From Candidatus Coliplasma caballi (GTDB lineage: Bacteria > Bacillota > Clostridia > Oscillospirales > CAG-382): DNA of 13,894 nt. The stretch lies in contig JAGHTH010000012.1 in NCBI GenBank assembly GCA_018065365.1, positions 1 to 13,894 of the forward strand, given 5' to 3'. This document shows positions 1 through 7,252 of this stretch, piece by piece (position 1 is the stretch's first letter; every line of letters begins with the position of its first letter). The notes beneath the pieces are model-generated. The model saw only the letters and a list, made by a program, of their open reading frames with translations, was not told the DNA's origin and did not search any database. Position numbers and translations under genes: made by a program.

Positions 1-917
1 CGCTTCTTCGGCCCGGCGACACCGTTATGGGTATGAATCTCGCACAGGGCGGTCATCTTTCGCACGGCTCGCCTGTCAATATTTCCGGAAAATACTTCCA
101 CGTCGTCCCTTACGGCGTTGACCGAGAAACCGAACGGATCGACTACGACGAAATGGAGAAGATCGCAAAGGAATGCCGTCCGAAGCGCATTGTCGTCGGC
201 ACAAGCGCCTACTCCAGAATCATTGATTTCGCACGGTGCAGAGAAATCGCCGACGAGGTCGGCGCGCTTCTCATGGTCGATATGGCACACATTGCGGGAC
301 TTGTTGCGGCGGGTGTTCATCCCTCTCCCGTTCCTTACGCGGATATCGTTACGACCACGACGCACAAAACGCTCCGCGGCCCCCGCGGCGGCATGATCCT
401 TTGCAAAGAACAATTCGCAAAGCAGATCGACAAGGCAATTTTCCCCGGCACGCAGGGTGGTCCTTTGATGCACATTATCGCAGGCAAGGCCGTCGCGCTC
501 GGAGAAGCGATGACCGACGAGTTCAAGCAGTACGGAAAGCAGATCGTTTTGAACGCCGCCGAACTCTGCAAAACGCTGCAATCCCGCGGCATCTCGATCG
601 TTTCGGGAGGCACCGACAACCACCTGATGACGCTCAATCTGCTTGACACGGGAATCACGGGCAAAGAATTGGAGCAGCGTCTTGATTCCGTGCATATCAC
701 GGCAAACAAAAACGCGATCCCGTTCGATCCCGAACGCCCGAGTGTTACAAGCGGACTCCGGATCGGTACGCCCGCCGTTACGACGCGCGGCTTCAAGGAA
801 GCCGAGATGAAGATCGTGGGCGGACTGATCGCCGACGTGATCGAAAACTATGACGATCGCAAAAAGCGCGTTTGCGATCAGGTACGCGAGCTTTGCGCAA
901 AATATCCGATCTATTAA
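1..917 (+). CDS. glyA: Serine hydroxymethyltransferase, 5' end cut by window edge
   Basis: PLP-dependent cytosolic enzyme that interconverts serine plus tetrahydrofolate with glycine plus 5,10-methylene-THF, the main one-carbon source. The frame is open from base 3; the ATG at 27 is internal, because the preceding codons read RPGDTV, a family motif. About 304 residues are visible, so roughly 110 N-terminal residues of a usual ~415 are missing. Seen: GGHLSHG near the edge, HIAGLVAAGVHP, and the PLP-lysine motif TTTTHKTLRGPRGG with the Schiff-base Lys at bases 366-368. The C-terminal GTPAVTTRGF motif is also intact, as is the end at TAA 915-917. The gene is convergent with the ABC operon and separated from it by a shared terminator. 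No damage is visible; the assignment is secure. Confidence 0.97.
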   Translation, partial: LLRPGDTVMGMNLAQGGHLSHGSPVNISGKYFHVVPYGVDRETERIDYDEMEKIAKECRPKRIVVGTSAYSRIIDFARCREIADEVGALLMVDMAHIAGLVAAGVHPSPVPYADIVTTTTHKTLRGPRGGMILCKEQFAKQIDKAIFPGTQGGPLMHIIAGKAVALGEAMTDEFKQYGKQIVLNAAELCKTLQSRGISIVSGGTDNHLMTLNLLDTGITGKELEQRLDSVHITANKNAIPFDPERPSVTSGLRIGTPAVTTRGFKEAEMKIVGGLIADVIENYDDRKKRVCDQVRELCAKYPIY

Positions 918-937
918 GTTCGGCAGCAAACGAAAAA

Positions 938-979
938 CGGCCGAATCAGAGGGTTTCTCCGATTCGACCGTCTTTTTTT
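938..979. terminator. Bidirectional rho-independent terminator between glyA and the ABC operon
   Basis: Fourteen-base arms at 938-951 and 957-970 enclose a 5-base loop. On the plus strand the stem has two A-C mismatches and is followed by TCTTTTTTT. On the minus strand the same two positions become G-U pairs, so all 14 positions pair, followed by TTTTT. It can stop both convergent transcripts; the stem is better for the minus-strand transcript and the T-tract is better for glyA. Confidence 0.85.
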
Positions 980-988
980 ATTCGATTG

Positions 989-2953
989 TCAGTCAAGTTC
1001 GCGTTTACCGGTGTAAAGTTCGTAATACCTTCCGCCGAGTGCAAGCAGATCTTCATGGCTGCCGCGTTCAATGATCTCCCCGTGTTCCAACACCATGATC
1101 GCGTTGGCGTTCCGAACCGTCGAAAGACGGTGCGCGATCACAAAGGTGGTGCGGTTGGTCATCAACGAGTCCATACCGCGTTCGATATGCCGTTCCGTTC
1201 GGGTATCGACCGAGGAAGTCGCTTCGTCAAGGACGAGGATCGGCGCTTTGGAAAGCGCGGCGCGCGCAATATTCAAAAGCTGTCTTTGTCCTTGTGAGAG
1301 GTTTGCGCCGTCGCCTTCGATCATCGTCTGATAGCCGTTCGAAAGTTTCGTGATAAAGGAGTGCGCGTAGGCGGTTTTTGCCGCTTCGATCACTTCCTCA
1401 TCGGTCGCGTCCAAACGTCCGTAACGAATGTTATCCATGACCGTTCCGGTAAACAGATGCGTGTCCTGCAATACCATTGCGATATTCTTGCGAAGCACGT
1501 CGCGTCGGATCTCTTTGATGTTGACACCGTCGATCGTGATCTCGCCGGAATCAATATCGTAGAAGCGATTCAACAGGTTCGTAACCGTCGTTTTACCGGC
1601 ACCGGTGGAGCCGACGAAAGCGATCTTCTGACCGGGCTTCGCGTAAAGGGAAATGTGCTTTAAGATCGTTTTATCCGGCACATAGCCGAACGTAACGTCT
1701 TTGAGTTCCACGTAACCTTTCATATCGGGCATCGCGGAAGCGTTCGCGGCGTCGGGCGTTTCGGGATCCATATCCATAATGCCGAAGACGCGTTCCGCGC
1801 CGGCAAGTGCCGCAAAAATCGTGCTGGTCTGCTGCGACAGCATATTGATCGGCATCGAGAACTGTCTGGAGTAGTTCGCAAAAACGGTCAGGTCGCCCGC
1901 TCCGAAACTGCTGGTCGCGATCAGAATACCGCCGAGACCGACCGTGATCGCAAACGCGACCTGGCTGGTGTTCCCCATGATCGGGCCCATGATTCCGCCG
2001 TAGAACTGCGCTTTGAACTGCTTATCGCGCAGGTCATCGTTCAGCATTCCGAATTCTTCGGTGCAGGTTTCCTCATGGTTGAACACCTTGACGACTTTGG
2101 CACCCGTAACCGTTTCCTCGATATAGCCGTTCACGGCACCGAGCGCCGCCTGCTGACCGGAATAGTATTTGCTCGATCGCTTGGCGATCATCTGTCCGCC
2201 TTTCGCGAAGATCGGGATAAAGACGATCGTAACGATCGAAAGCCAGACGTTCGTGGTAATCATAAAGAAGAACGTTCCGAGAAGCGAGATCGCGCCGGAA
2301 ACCAGCGACGTCAGCGAGTTGTTGAGCATGGTTTCAATGTTGTCCACGTCGTTCGTAAAGCGGGACATGATCTCGCCGGTCGTGTTGCTGTCAAAATACC
2401 GGATCGGAAGTTTCTGCAGCGAACCGTAAAGATCGTTACGGATCTTCTCCGTCGCGTTCTGCGAAACGGAAAGCATCAATCGTGCCTGCAAAAATGTTGT
2501 AAAGATCCCGACCAGATAGATCGTCGCAAGGATCACGAGCGCGCAGAGAATATACACCATGATTTCATGGAACGGATTCTGCGCAAAGAAGGAAGAAAAG
2601 AACGGCGTTTTCGTCATGGTAGTCAGCAACGAGTCCACACGTTTGCCGATAAACGTCCACTCAACTTTCAGTCCGCAAAGGATCGACAGACGGTTGATGA
2701 TCGGCGCGAGCATATAACCGCCGAACAGAGAGGACAGCGTATTGACGAGCATACAAAGGACGACGAGCACAAGTCTTCCCTTGTATTCGCTGACGTAGGA
2801 AACGATCCGTTTGATCGTCGCTTTGGTATTCTTCGGCTTTGCGCCGCCGGGCATTCCTCTGCCCGGGCCACGTCCGCCACCGGGACCGCGTCTGCCCGAT
2901 TTGACTTCACGCGCATACTGTTTCTGAAGGGATTCCAGCGTTCTCTTACTCAT
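989..2953 (-). CDS. ABC exporter half-transporter, subunit with the canonical catalytic ATP site
   Basis: Fused membrane and ATPase domains of a multidrug/lipid-type exporter, acting as a heterodimer with the gene just upstream. Numbering is from ATG at 2953 (654 residues). A basic Gly/Arg-rich cytosolic tail covers about residues 18-40, followed by six membrane segments between about 58 and 380. The nucleotide-binding domain has Walker A GSTGAGKT (448-455), Q-loop Gln496, signature LSQGQ (552-556; Gln for the usual first Gly), Walker B ILVLDE with catalytic Glu577, and switch His608. An in-frame GTG at 2962 overlaps the upstream stop as GTGA. However, the GAAGGGG ribosome site (2964-2970) is only 1 base from that GTG and 10 from the ATG, so I prefer the ATG. 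Last gene of the marR operon. The substrate cannot be told; multidrug export is the usual guess. Confidence 0.93.
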   Translation of the reverse strand: MSKRTLESLQKQYAREVKSGRRGPGGGRGPGRGMPGGAKPKNTKATIKRIVSYVSEYKGRLVLVVLCMLVNTLSSLFGGYMLAPIINRLSILCGLKVEWTFIGKRVDSLLTTMTKTPFFSSFFAQNPFHEIMVYILCALVILATIYLVGIFTTFLQARLMLSVSQNATEKIRNDLYGSLQKLPIRYFDSNTTGEIMSRFTNDVDNIETMLNNSLTSLVSGAISLLGTFFFMITTNVWLSIVTIVFIPIFAKGGQMIAKRSSKYYSGQQAALGAVNGYIEETVTGAKVVKVFNHEETCTEEFGMLNDDLRDKQFKAQFYGGIMGPIMGNTSQVAFAITVGLGGILIATSSFGAGDLTVFANYSRQFSMPINMLSQQTSTIFAALAGAERVFGIMDMDPETPDAANASAMPDMKGYVELKDVTFGYVPDKTILKHISLYAKPGQKIAFVGSTGAGKTTVTNLLNRFYDIDSGEITIDGVNIKEIRRDVLRKNIAMVLQDTHLFTGTVMDNIRYGRLDATDEEVIEAAKTAYAHSFITKLSNGYQTMIEGDGANLSQGQRQLLNIARAALSKAPILVLDEATSSVDTRTERHIERGMDSLMTNRTTFVIAHRLSTVRNANAIMVLEHGEIIERGSHEDLLALGGRYYELYTGKRELD

Positions 2954-2958
2954 ATCGC

Positions 2959-4716
2959 TCACGCCCCTTCCCGATCTTCGCGATCCATCTGCGAATAATA
3001 GATTTCCTGGTATTCTTTGTTTTCCGCGAGCAATTTGTCGTGCTTGCCGACGCCCGTGATCTGCCCTTCGTTCATCACGACGATCATATCGGCGTCTTTG
3101 ACGGAAGAAATACGCTGCGAAATGATGATCTTCGTCGTATCCGCAAGCGTCGTACGGAACGCCTCGCGAATGTGCGCTTCTGTCGCGGTATCGACCGCGC
3201 TCGTCGAGTCGTCAAGGATCAGGATCTTCGGCTTTTTCAAAAGCGCACGCGCAATGCACAAGCGCTGTTTCTGACCGCCGGAAACGTTCTTGCCGCCTTG
3301 CCCGAGGTCGTACTCATATCCGCCTTTGAACGACTGCACGAACTGATCCGCCTGCGCGCTGTCTGCTGCCGCGCGGATCTCCTCCATCGAAGCATCTTCA
3401 TTTCCCCAGCGCAGATTGTCTTCGATAGAGCCGGAGAACAGAACGTTGTTCTGCAAAACCATGCCGACGCCTTCGCGGAGATTATACAGACTGTAATCCT
3501 TGACGTTCACGTCATCGACGAGGATCTCGCCGCTGTCGGCATCGTAAAGGCGCGGGATCAAAGAAACCAACGTCGATTTTCCGCAGCCGGTCGAGCCGAT
3601 CACACCGACAACGGATCTCGGCGGGATCGTCAGACTGATGTTTTCCAGCACGCGTTCTTCGTTGTGTTTGTAGTAACGGTAAGATACGTTGCGGAATTCG
3701 ACTTTTCCTTCGGCAACGGTCAGTTCGGGATGCGCGGCGTCGGAATCGTTGATATCCACCTTTTCATCCAGAACTTCCGAAATACGTTTCGCAGAAGCAA
3801 TGGCGCGTGCGAGCATCATGAACATGAACGTAACCATCATCAGAGAGGAAAGGATCTGCGTTACGTAGGTCAGAAACGCGGAAAGGTTTCCGGGAAGCAT
3901 ATCCCCGTCATAGATCATTTTGCTGCCGAGCCAAATGACCGAAACCGTCGTCAAGTTCATAAAGAACGACATGATCGGAGACATGAAGATCATGATTTTC
4001 GCGGCGGAAATGCCGGTGTTTTTCAGATCCCTGTTTGCTTTTTGGAATTTTTGGTTTTCGTGGTCTTCACGGACGAACGATTTGACGACGCGCACGTTCG
4101 TAACGCTTTCCTGCACGGTGGAGTTCAGTTTGTCGAGCTTGGTCTGCACCGCGCCGAAGCGCTTGTAACCGGCAAAGATCAGTCCGCTGATCGAAAGAAG
4201 CAGCAGCGGGATCGTTACGGCGAGAACGACCGCGAGCGAAGGACGCATCGTGATCGCCATGATCAGACCGCCGATCAGCATACCGGGCGCGCGTAACGCC
4301 ATACGAAGAAGCATATTGACCATGTTCTGCACCTGCGTTACGTCGTTGGTCAGACGGGTAACCAGAGAACCGGTCGAAAAATGATCCACGTTCGCAAACG
4401 AGAACGCCTGCACTTTCGAGTAAAGGTCCTTGCGAACGTCCGCGGCAAAATTGACCGATGCTTTCGCACCGAAATACGCGCCGCCGACGCCGCCAAGCAT
4501 CATCATGAGCGCGATCACGACCATGATGCCTGCCATTCCCGCCGCGTATGCCCAGCCGTTCTTGGCGGAATTGTCGATGACCTGTGAAAGAAAATACGGC
4601 ATTAAGACTTCGCCGATGACCTCAACGATCATACAAAGCGGGCCGATAATAAAATACGGAAGATAGGGACGGACGTATTTGAACCATTTCCCTTTCTTCG
4701 TTTCGTTCTGATTCAT
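2959..4716 (-). CDS. ABC exporter half-transporter, subunit with the degenerate ATP site
   Basis: 585-residue partner of the downstream exporter subunit. Six membrane segments lie between about residues 20 and 305, then the ATPase domain. Walker A is GSTGCGKS (374-381), the signature is a near-canonical VSGGQ (478-482), and Walker B is ILILDD with Asp503 where the catalytic Glu should be. Gln534 (ISQRISSV) replaces the switch His. In heterodimeric exporters such as TM287/288 these changes mark a site that binds ATP but hydrolyses it poorly. It would pair with the LSQGQ signature of the other subunit, leaving one fully active site. AAAGGAG lies 7 bases before the ATG. The gene follows marR by 28 bases and overlaps the next frame by 4 bases if the GTG start is used. 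The family is secure, the substrate unknown. Confidence 0.94.
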   Translation of the reverse strand: MNQNETKKGKWFKYVRPYLPYFIIGPLCMIVEVIGEVLMPYFLSQVIDNSAKNGWAYAAGMAGIMVVIALMMMLGGVGGAYFGAKASVNFAADVRKDLYSKVQAFSFANVDHFSTGSLVTRLTNDVTQVQNMVNMLLRMALRAPGMLIGGLIMAITMRPSLAVVLAVTIPLLLLSISGLIFAGYKRFGAVQTKLDKLNSTVQESVTNVRVVKSFVREDHENQKFQKANRDLKNTGISAAKIMIFMSPIMSFFMNLTTVSVIWLGSKMIYDGDMLPGNLSAFLTYVTQILSSLMMVTFMFMMLARAIASAKRISEVLDEKVDINDSDAAHPELTVAEGKVEFRNVSYRYYKHNEERVLENISLTIPPRSVVGVIGSTGCGKSTLVSLIPRLYDADSGEILVDDVNVKDYSLYNLREGVGMVLQNNVLFSGSIEDNLRWGNEDASMEEIRAAADSAQADQFVQSFKGGYEYDLGQGGKNVSGGQKQRLCIARALLKKPKILILDDSTSAVDTATEAHIREAFRTTLADTTKIIISQRISSVKDADMIVVMNEGQITGVGKHDKLLAENKEYQEIYYSQMDREDREGA

Positions 4717-4744
4717 GTATGTTCTCCTTTCGACCTATCCGATA

Positions 4745-5266
4745 TCAATCTTTCGTACCGGCAGCGATGATCTCGCGGACGTGAATGCCCTCCACTTTCG
4801 GAAGGTCCCGCTCGCCTGCCCGGATTGATTTCAGCGTGTTCTTCATCTTTTCCAGACAACCGACAAACGAAGCAAGTTCTTCTTGGTTCAGTTCGCTGAA
4901 CATCGCAACGTCCGCTGAAGTAAACATTCTGTTTGTCTCGTGGACGAGCGCGAGTCCTTCTTCCGTCAGCGCGATTTCGTTATACCGGTTATCCGTAACG
5001 GCGGAACAGCGGCGGATGTATCCGCTTTTTTCCAACTTTTTGAGCGAAACGGCGATCGCCGCCGTGCTGACCTCAAACGTACGGGCAAGTTCCGTCTGCG
5101 ACTGCGAGCATTCCGTGTGATACAAATGCATCAACAATCTATGCTGGGAATTGCTGATCTGCAATCCCGAAACAAACTGATCAAATACTTTGCGATGACA
5201 GCGATTGACGGAGATAAACAGCATCGTCGCTTTTCGCACAAGTTCATTATCCAATGGATATTCCAT
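4745..5266 (-). CDS. MarR-family transcriptional regulator
   Basis: 173-residue winged-helix regulator, first gene of the exporter operon. The winged helix covers about residues 53-105. The recognition helix is near 67-80 (VSTAAIAVSLKKLEK), and the wing near 88-101 holds Asp92-Asn93-Arg94, the usual DxR DNA-contact pattern. Long helices on both sides form the dimer interface. It runs about 20-25 residues past a typical MarR (tail 151-173), with no recognised motif there. GGAGG sits 5 bases before the ATG. The gene order marR-ABC-ABC and the dyads over its own promoter point to a local repressor that releases when an exporter substrate binds; the ligand is unknown. Confidence 0.93.
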   Translation of the reverse strand: MEYPLDNELVRKATMLFISVNRCHRKVFDQFVSGLQISNSQHRLLMHLYHTECSQSQTELARTFEVSTAAIAVSLKKLEKSGYIRRCSAVTDNRYNEIALTEEGLALVHETNRMFTSADVAMFSELNQEELASFVGCLEKMKNTLKSIRAGERDLPKVEGIHVREIIAAGTKD

Positions 5267-5282
5267 AATTTCCTCCGAAAAT

Positions 5283-5299
5283 AGTTAAACAGGTTAACT
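5283..5299. promoter_or_regulatory. Proximal dyad, probable MarR operator
   Basis: Perfect inverted repeat AGTTAA (5283-5288) / TTAACT (5294-5299) with a 5-base spacer, 17 bases in all, which is the usual size of a MarR-dimer site. It covers the predicted start of transcription and the first leader bases. Binding of the adjacent MarR protein is inferred from position and symmetry. Confidence 0.7.
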
Positions 5300-5328
5300 G
5301 CTAATATTATACCGATATCAGCAGTTAA
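5294..5328. promoter_or_regulatory. Wide inverted repeat flanking the -10 box, second operator half-site
   Basis: TTAACTGC (5294-5301) and GCAGTTAA (5321-5328) are perfect 8-base inverted copies, 27 bases centre to centre, on either side of the TATAAT box. The left copy is shared with the proximal dyad, so three AGTTAA-type half-sites cover the promoter. This suggests cooperative or alternative repressor binding, but only the spacing supports that. Confidence 0.6.
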
Positions 5329-5334
5329 AGTCAA
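5306..5334 (-). promoter_or_regulatory. Sigma-A promoter of the marR-ABC-ABC operon
   Basis: Read on the minus strand: -35 TTGACT (5334-5329), a 17-base spacer, and -10 TATAAT (5311-5306), close to consensus. Transcription should start near 5299, about 33 bases before the marR ATG. One operator half-site lies within the spacer and another at the expected start point. Confidence 0.85.
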
Positions 5335-5636
5335 TAACATATCCTCCATATTCACAAAGAATTCCCACGCATTTTTCATCTTTTTCACAAAATGGCGTTT
5401 CCGGGCGACCGCGCTCCCACAAGATACGGTAGAACAAGCAAAATCCGATCCCGAACAGCCCCGGTTTTCTCTGATTCGCTCCCAAAAAGAGAACCCGGTA
5501 GCCCGATCGGAATCGGATCTGCGTGCCGCGCGCACGGTATTTTCGGAAAAGCGCGTTTCCCAAACCGAAGGACACGAAATACGCGGTGCAACTCCCGCCG
5601 CGGTATTTCACACGCTCTGCCAAACGAAATGGGTTG
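5335..5636. other. Stretch without a convincing gene, upstream of the marR promoter
   Basis: Moderately GC-rich, unlike the AT-rich block on its right. Open frames exist on both strands, but none has a good ribosome site or recognisable protein content. The longest on the minus strand (ends at 5318; ATG at 5668 or GTG at 5611) runs into the marR promoter and lacks a clear ribosome site. The one structural feature is the imperfect hairpin at 5443-5518. It could be a decayed gene, a non-coding RNA, or the 3' part of a transcript carrying the small ORF at 5637-5765. Confidence 0.5.
5443..5518 (-). repeat. Imperfect two-tier hairpin of unknown role
   Basis: Outer arms 5443-5454 and 5507-5518 pair at 11 of 12 positions; the exception is C-A on the plus strand but G-U in a minus-strand RNA. 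An inner stem pairs CCGG (5461-5464) with 5495-5498 and TTCTCT (5467-5472) with 5488-5493, around a 15-base loop. No T-run follows either side, so it is not a simple terminator. A minus-strand structured RNA is possible; chance is not excluded. Confidence 0.4.
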
Positions 5637-5765
5637 TCAGATGCCTTGAATGGCCGCCTGACAGACAAGATTCAGGATCGCGACGATCCCGGTCGTTACG
5701 AAAAACCCTTTTGTCGCGCCGATCAGCCACCGGCAAAACGTTTTTCCCGTTACTTTGATTTCCAT
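5637..5765 (-). CDS. Possible 42-residue single-pass membrane peptide
   Basis: The product is not recognised. The frame opens with ATG at 5763-5765, preceded by GAGGA 7 bases upstream on the minus strand, and ends with TGA at 5637-5639. The product starts with a basic segment (MEIKVTGKTFCRWLIGATKG) followed by a hydrophobic stretch of about 20 residues (GFFVTTGIVAILNLVCQAAI), the pattern of a small inner-membrane protein or hydrophobic peptide. It is oriented like the marR operon and divergent from the CdaR-like gene. No strong promoter is seen; TAGAAT near 5812-5817 on the minus strand is a possible -10 with a poor -35. Candidate roles include a small stress or membrane protein, a type I toxin or a bacteriocin-like peptide, none with direct support. 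The good ribosome site and the clean hydrophobic profile are the reasons to list it. Confidence 0.42.
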   Translation of the reverse strand: MEIKVTGKTFCRWLIGATKGFFVTTGIVAILNLVCQAAIQGI

Positions 5766-6041
5766 ACTGTTTTCCTCGCTTTCGTTCGCTCTTTCTTTTC
5801 TTTACAACTGTATTCTAACGCAAAATAAGTACAATAAAACGGACTTTTCCAGAAATATTGTGATTTTCATACAGTGATTTTTTTCGATATCGTCAAAAGC
5901 AACAAAAACTTGGATAGAATTACAAAAAAATAATCCACGGATTTGGCCTATTTTGTTAGTCCTTTCGAGCGGATGCTCCGATGTTATTTGCAGATTGAAC
6001 AAACAAAGAGGATTTTTTTTGTAGTTTTTTTCATAAACCCC
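5766..6041. other. AT-rich intergenic block between divergent genes
   Basis: Rich in A- and T-runs, with no supported gene. A 91-residue open frame on the minus strand (5802-6077) lacks a ribosome site and overlaps the CdaR-like gene's promoter, so it looks like chance. Minor features: a GAGC/GCTC stem around 5967-5978, a repeated GTGATTTT (near 5869 and 5884), and TTTGTT/AACAAA about 45 bases apart. Any of these could be an upstream regulatory site, but none is compelling. Confidence 0.5.
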
Positions 6042-6070
6042 TTGAAATTTTAACGGATTTATTGTAAAAT
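6042..6070 (+). promoter_or_regulatory. Sigma-A promoter of the CdaR-like/ftsEX run
   Basis: -35 TTGAAA (6042-6047), a 17-base spacer, and -10 TAAAAT (6065-6070), placing the start near 6077 and leaving a leader of about 70 bases before the ATG at 6148. The ribosome site AAGGAG (6133-6138) is 9 bases before that ATG. No riboswitch-like fold was recognised in the leader. Confidence 0.8.
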
Positions 6071-6147
6071 AGTACAAGAAAATTTTCCTGTCGCCTTTTT
6101 CGGAGGGTAAAATAACGGAAAAGCCAACAGATAAGGAGCAAAAGACT

Positions 6148-7233
6148 ATGAGCAGTAAGTTATTCCAAGGGCTGGTGTATCAAATGCGAGAGGCGGTTGA
6201 CCGCGATATCGGGATCATCGACGAAAAAGGAGTCATTATCGCTTGCAGCCAGCTTTCCCGCATCGGCGAAAATCACAAGGAGATCGTTGAGGAGATTTCC
6301 TATAATTTTGACACGCTGACTTTTGACGGCTACACTTACAAGCCGATCGGCACGCACGCGCGGATCGAATACATCGTGTTCGTGCAGGGAGATGACGAGA
6401 GCGCCAAGAGCACCGTTACGCTTCTTTCCATTTCCTTCCAGCACATCAAAACGCTGTACGACGAAAAGTACGACAAGACGAATTTCATCAAAAACATCAT
6501 CCTCGACAATATTCTCCCCGGAGATATTTATATCAAATCGAAAGAACTTCGCTTTGACAACGAGACCAGCAGAGTCGTTCTGCTGATTCGTTTCCAGTCC
6601 AAGTCGGATGTCGTTCCTTACGATATTATCCAGAATATGTTCCCCGACAAAGCGCACGACTATATCATCAGCGTCGGAGAAACGGACATCGTACTCGTCA
6701 AGGAACTGAAGAACGCGACGGACAGCAAGGCGCTGAACGCGATCGCACATTCCATCGTCGATAACGTGCAGAGCGAATTCTATCTCAAATGCGTCGTCGG
6801 TATCGGTACCGTCGTTACCTCCGTCAAGGAACTTGCCCGTTCCTATAAGGACGCGCAGGTCGCGCTGGAAGTCGGCCGTGTGTTCGACACCGAACAGACC
6901 TGCATCAACTACGAAAACCTCGGTATCGGCCGTCTGATCTATCAGCTTCCGACCACGCTGTGCGAAATGTTCCTGCAGGAAGTTTTCAAGAAAGACTCTC
7001 TCGAAAGTCTCGACAGAGAAACCCTGCTTACGATCCACGCGTTTTTCGACAACAACTTAAACGTTTCGGAAACGTCCAGAAAACTGTTCGTACATCGTAA
7101 CACCCTCGTTTACAGACTTGAAAAGATCAAAAAGCTGACCGGTCTTGATCTGCGTGAATTTGACCACGCCATTACGTTCAAGGTTGCGTTAATGGTCAAG
7201 AAATACCTTGTCAGCAAGCCCAATATGTATTGA
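6148..7233 (+). CDS. CdaR/PucR-family transcriptional regulator
   Basis: 361-residue cytosolic regulator, first gene of the plus-strand run. Residues about 5-130 resemble the sugar-diacid-recognition domain: REAVDRDIGIIDEKGVIIAC followed by SRIGENHKE. About 135-255 fits the degenerate GGDEF-like middle domain of CdaR proteins (SYKDAQVALEVGR near 232-244). About 293-352 is the C-terminal PucR-type HTH, with the family pattern NVSETSRKLFVHRNTLVYRL (305-324). The length suits the family. No membrane segment is seen, so it senses something inside the cell; a sugar acid is the family precedent, not proof. It lies 19 bases before ftsE with no terminator between, so it may be co-transcribed with the division genes. 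The family is well supported, the ligand and targets unknown. Confidence 0.88.
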   Translation: MSSKLFQGLVYQMREAVDRDIGIIDEKGVIIACSQLSRIGENHKEIVEEISYNFDTLTFDGYTYKPIGTHARIEYIVFVQGDDESAKSTVTLLSISFQHIKTLYDEKYDKTNFIKNIILDNILPGDIYIKSKELRFDNETSRVVLLIRFQSKSDVVPYDIIQNMFPDKAHDYIISVGETDIVLVKELKNATDSKALNAIAHSIVDNVQSEFYLKCVVGIGTVVTSVKELARSYKDAQVALEVGRVFDTEQTCINYENLGIGRLIYQLPTTLCEMFLQEVFKKDSLESLDRETLLTIHAFFDNNLNVSETSRKLFVHRNTLVYRLEKIKKLTGLDLREFDHAITFKVALMVKKYLVSKPNMY

Positions 7234-7252
7234 TTTCTGGTGAAAAACAGTT

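Noticed and set aside
2954..2962. GTG at 2962 as start of the downstream ABC subunit, overlapping the upstream TGA as GTGA
   Set aside because: Attractive for translational coupling, but the GAAGGGG ribosome site is one base from it. The ATG at 2953 has proper spacing, so I used the ATG and kept the GTG as an alternative.
2075..4296. Long plus-strand open frames antisense to the two ABC genes (2075-2998 and 3040-4296)
   Set aside because: Their translations are His/Arg/Asp-rich, as expected from reading the complement of a biased coding frame. The minus-strand genes carry complete motifs and ribosome sites.
5318..5668. A 116-codon minus-strand open frame upstream of marR, with a GTG alternative at 5611
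   Set aside because: No ribosome site for either start, no recognisable motif, unusual Cys/Phe/Arg/Gly-rich content, and it ends inside the marR promoter. Possibly decayed coding DNA, but not supported as a gene.
5392..5828. Overlapping plus-strand open frames (5392-5649 and 5523-5828)
   Set aside because: Arg/Pro-rich low-information translations with no ribosome sites. The second is antisense to the better supported 42-residue frame.
5967..5978. GAGC/GCTC stem upstream of the CdaR-like gene, considered as a terminator or riboswitch stem
   Set aside because: Only four base pairs, no T-run, and it lies upstream of the predicted promoter, so it would not be in that transcript.
5802..6077. 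A 91-codon minus-strand open frame in the AT-rich block
   Set aside because: No ribosome site, and it overlaps the clear -35/-10 of the CdaR-like gene; its composition is what AT-rich DNA gives by chance.
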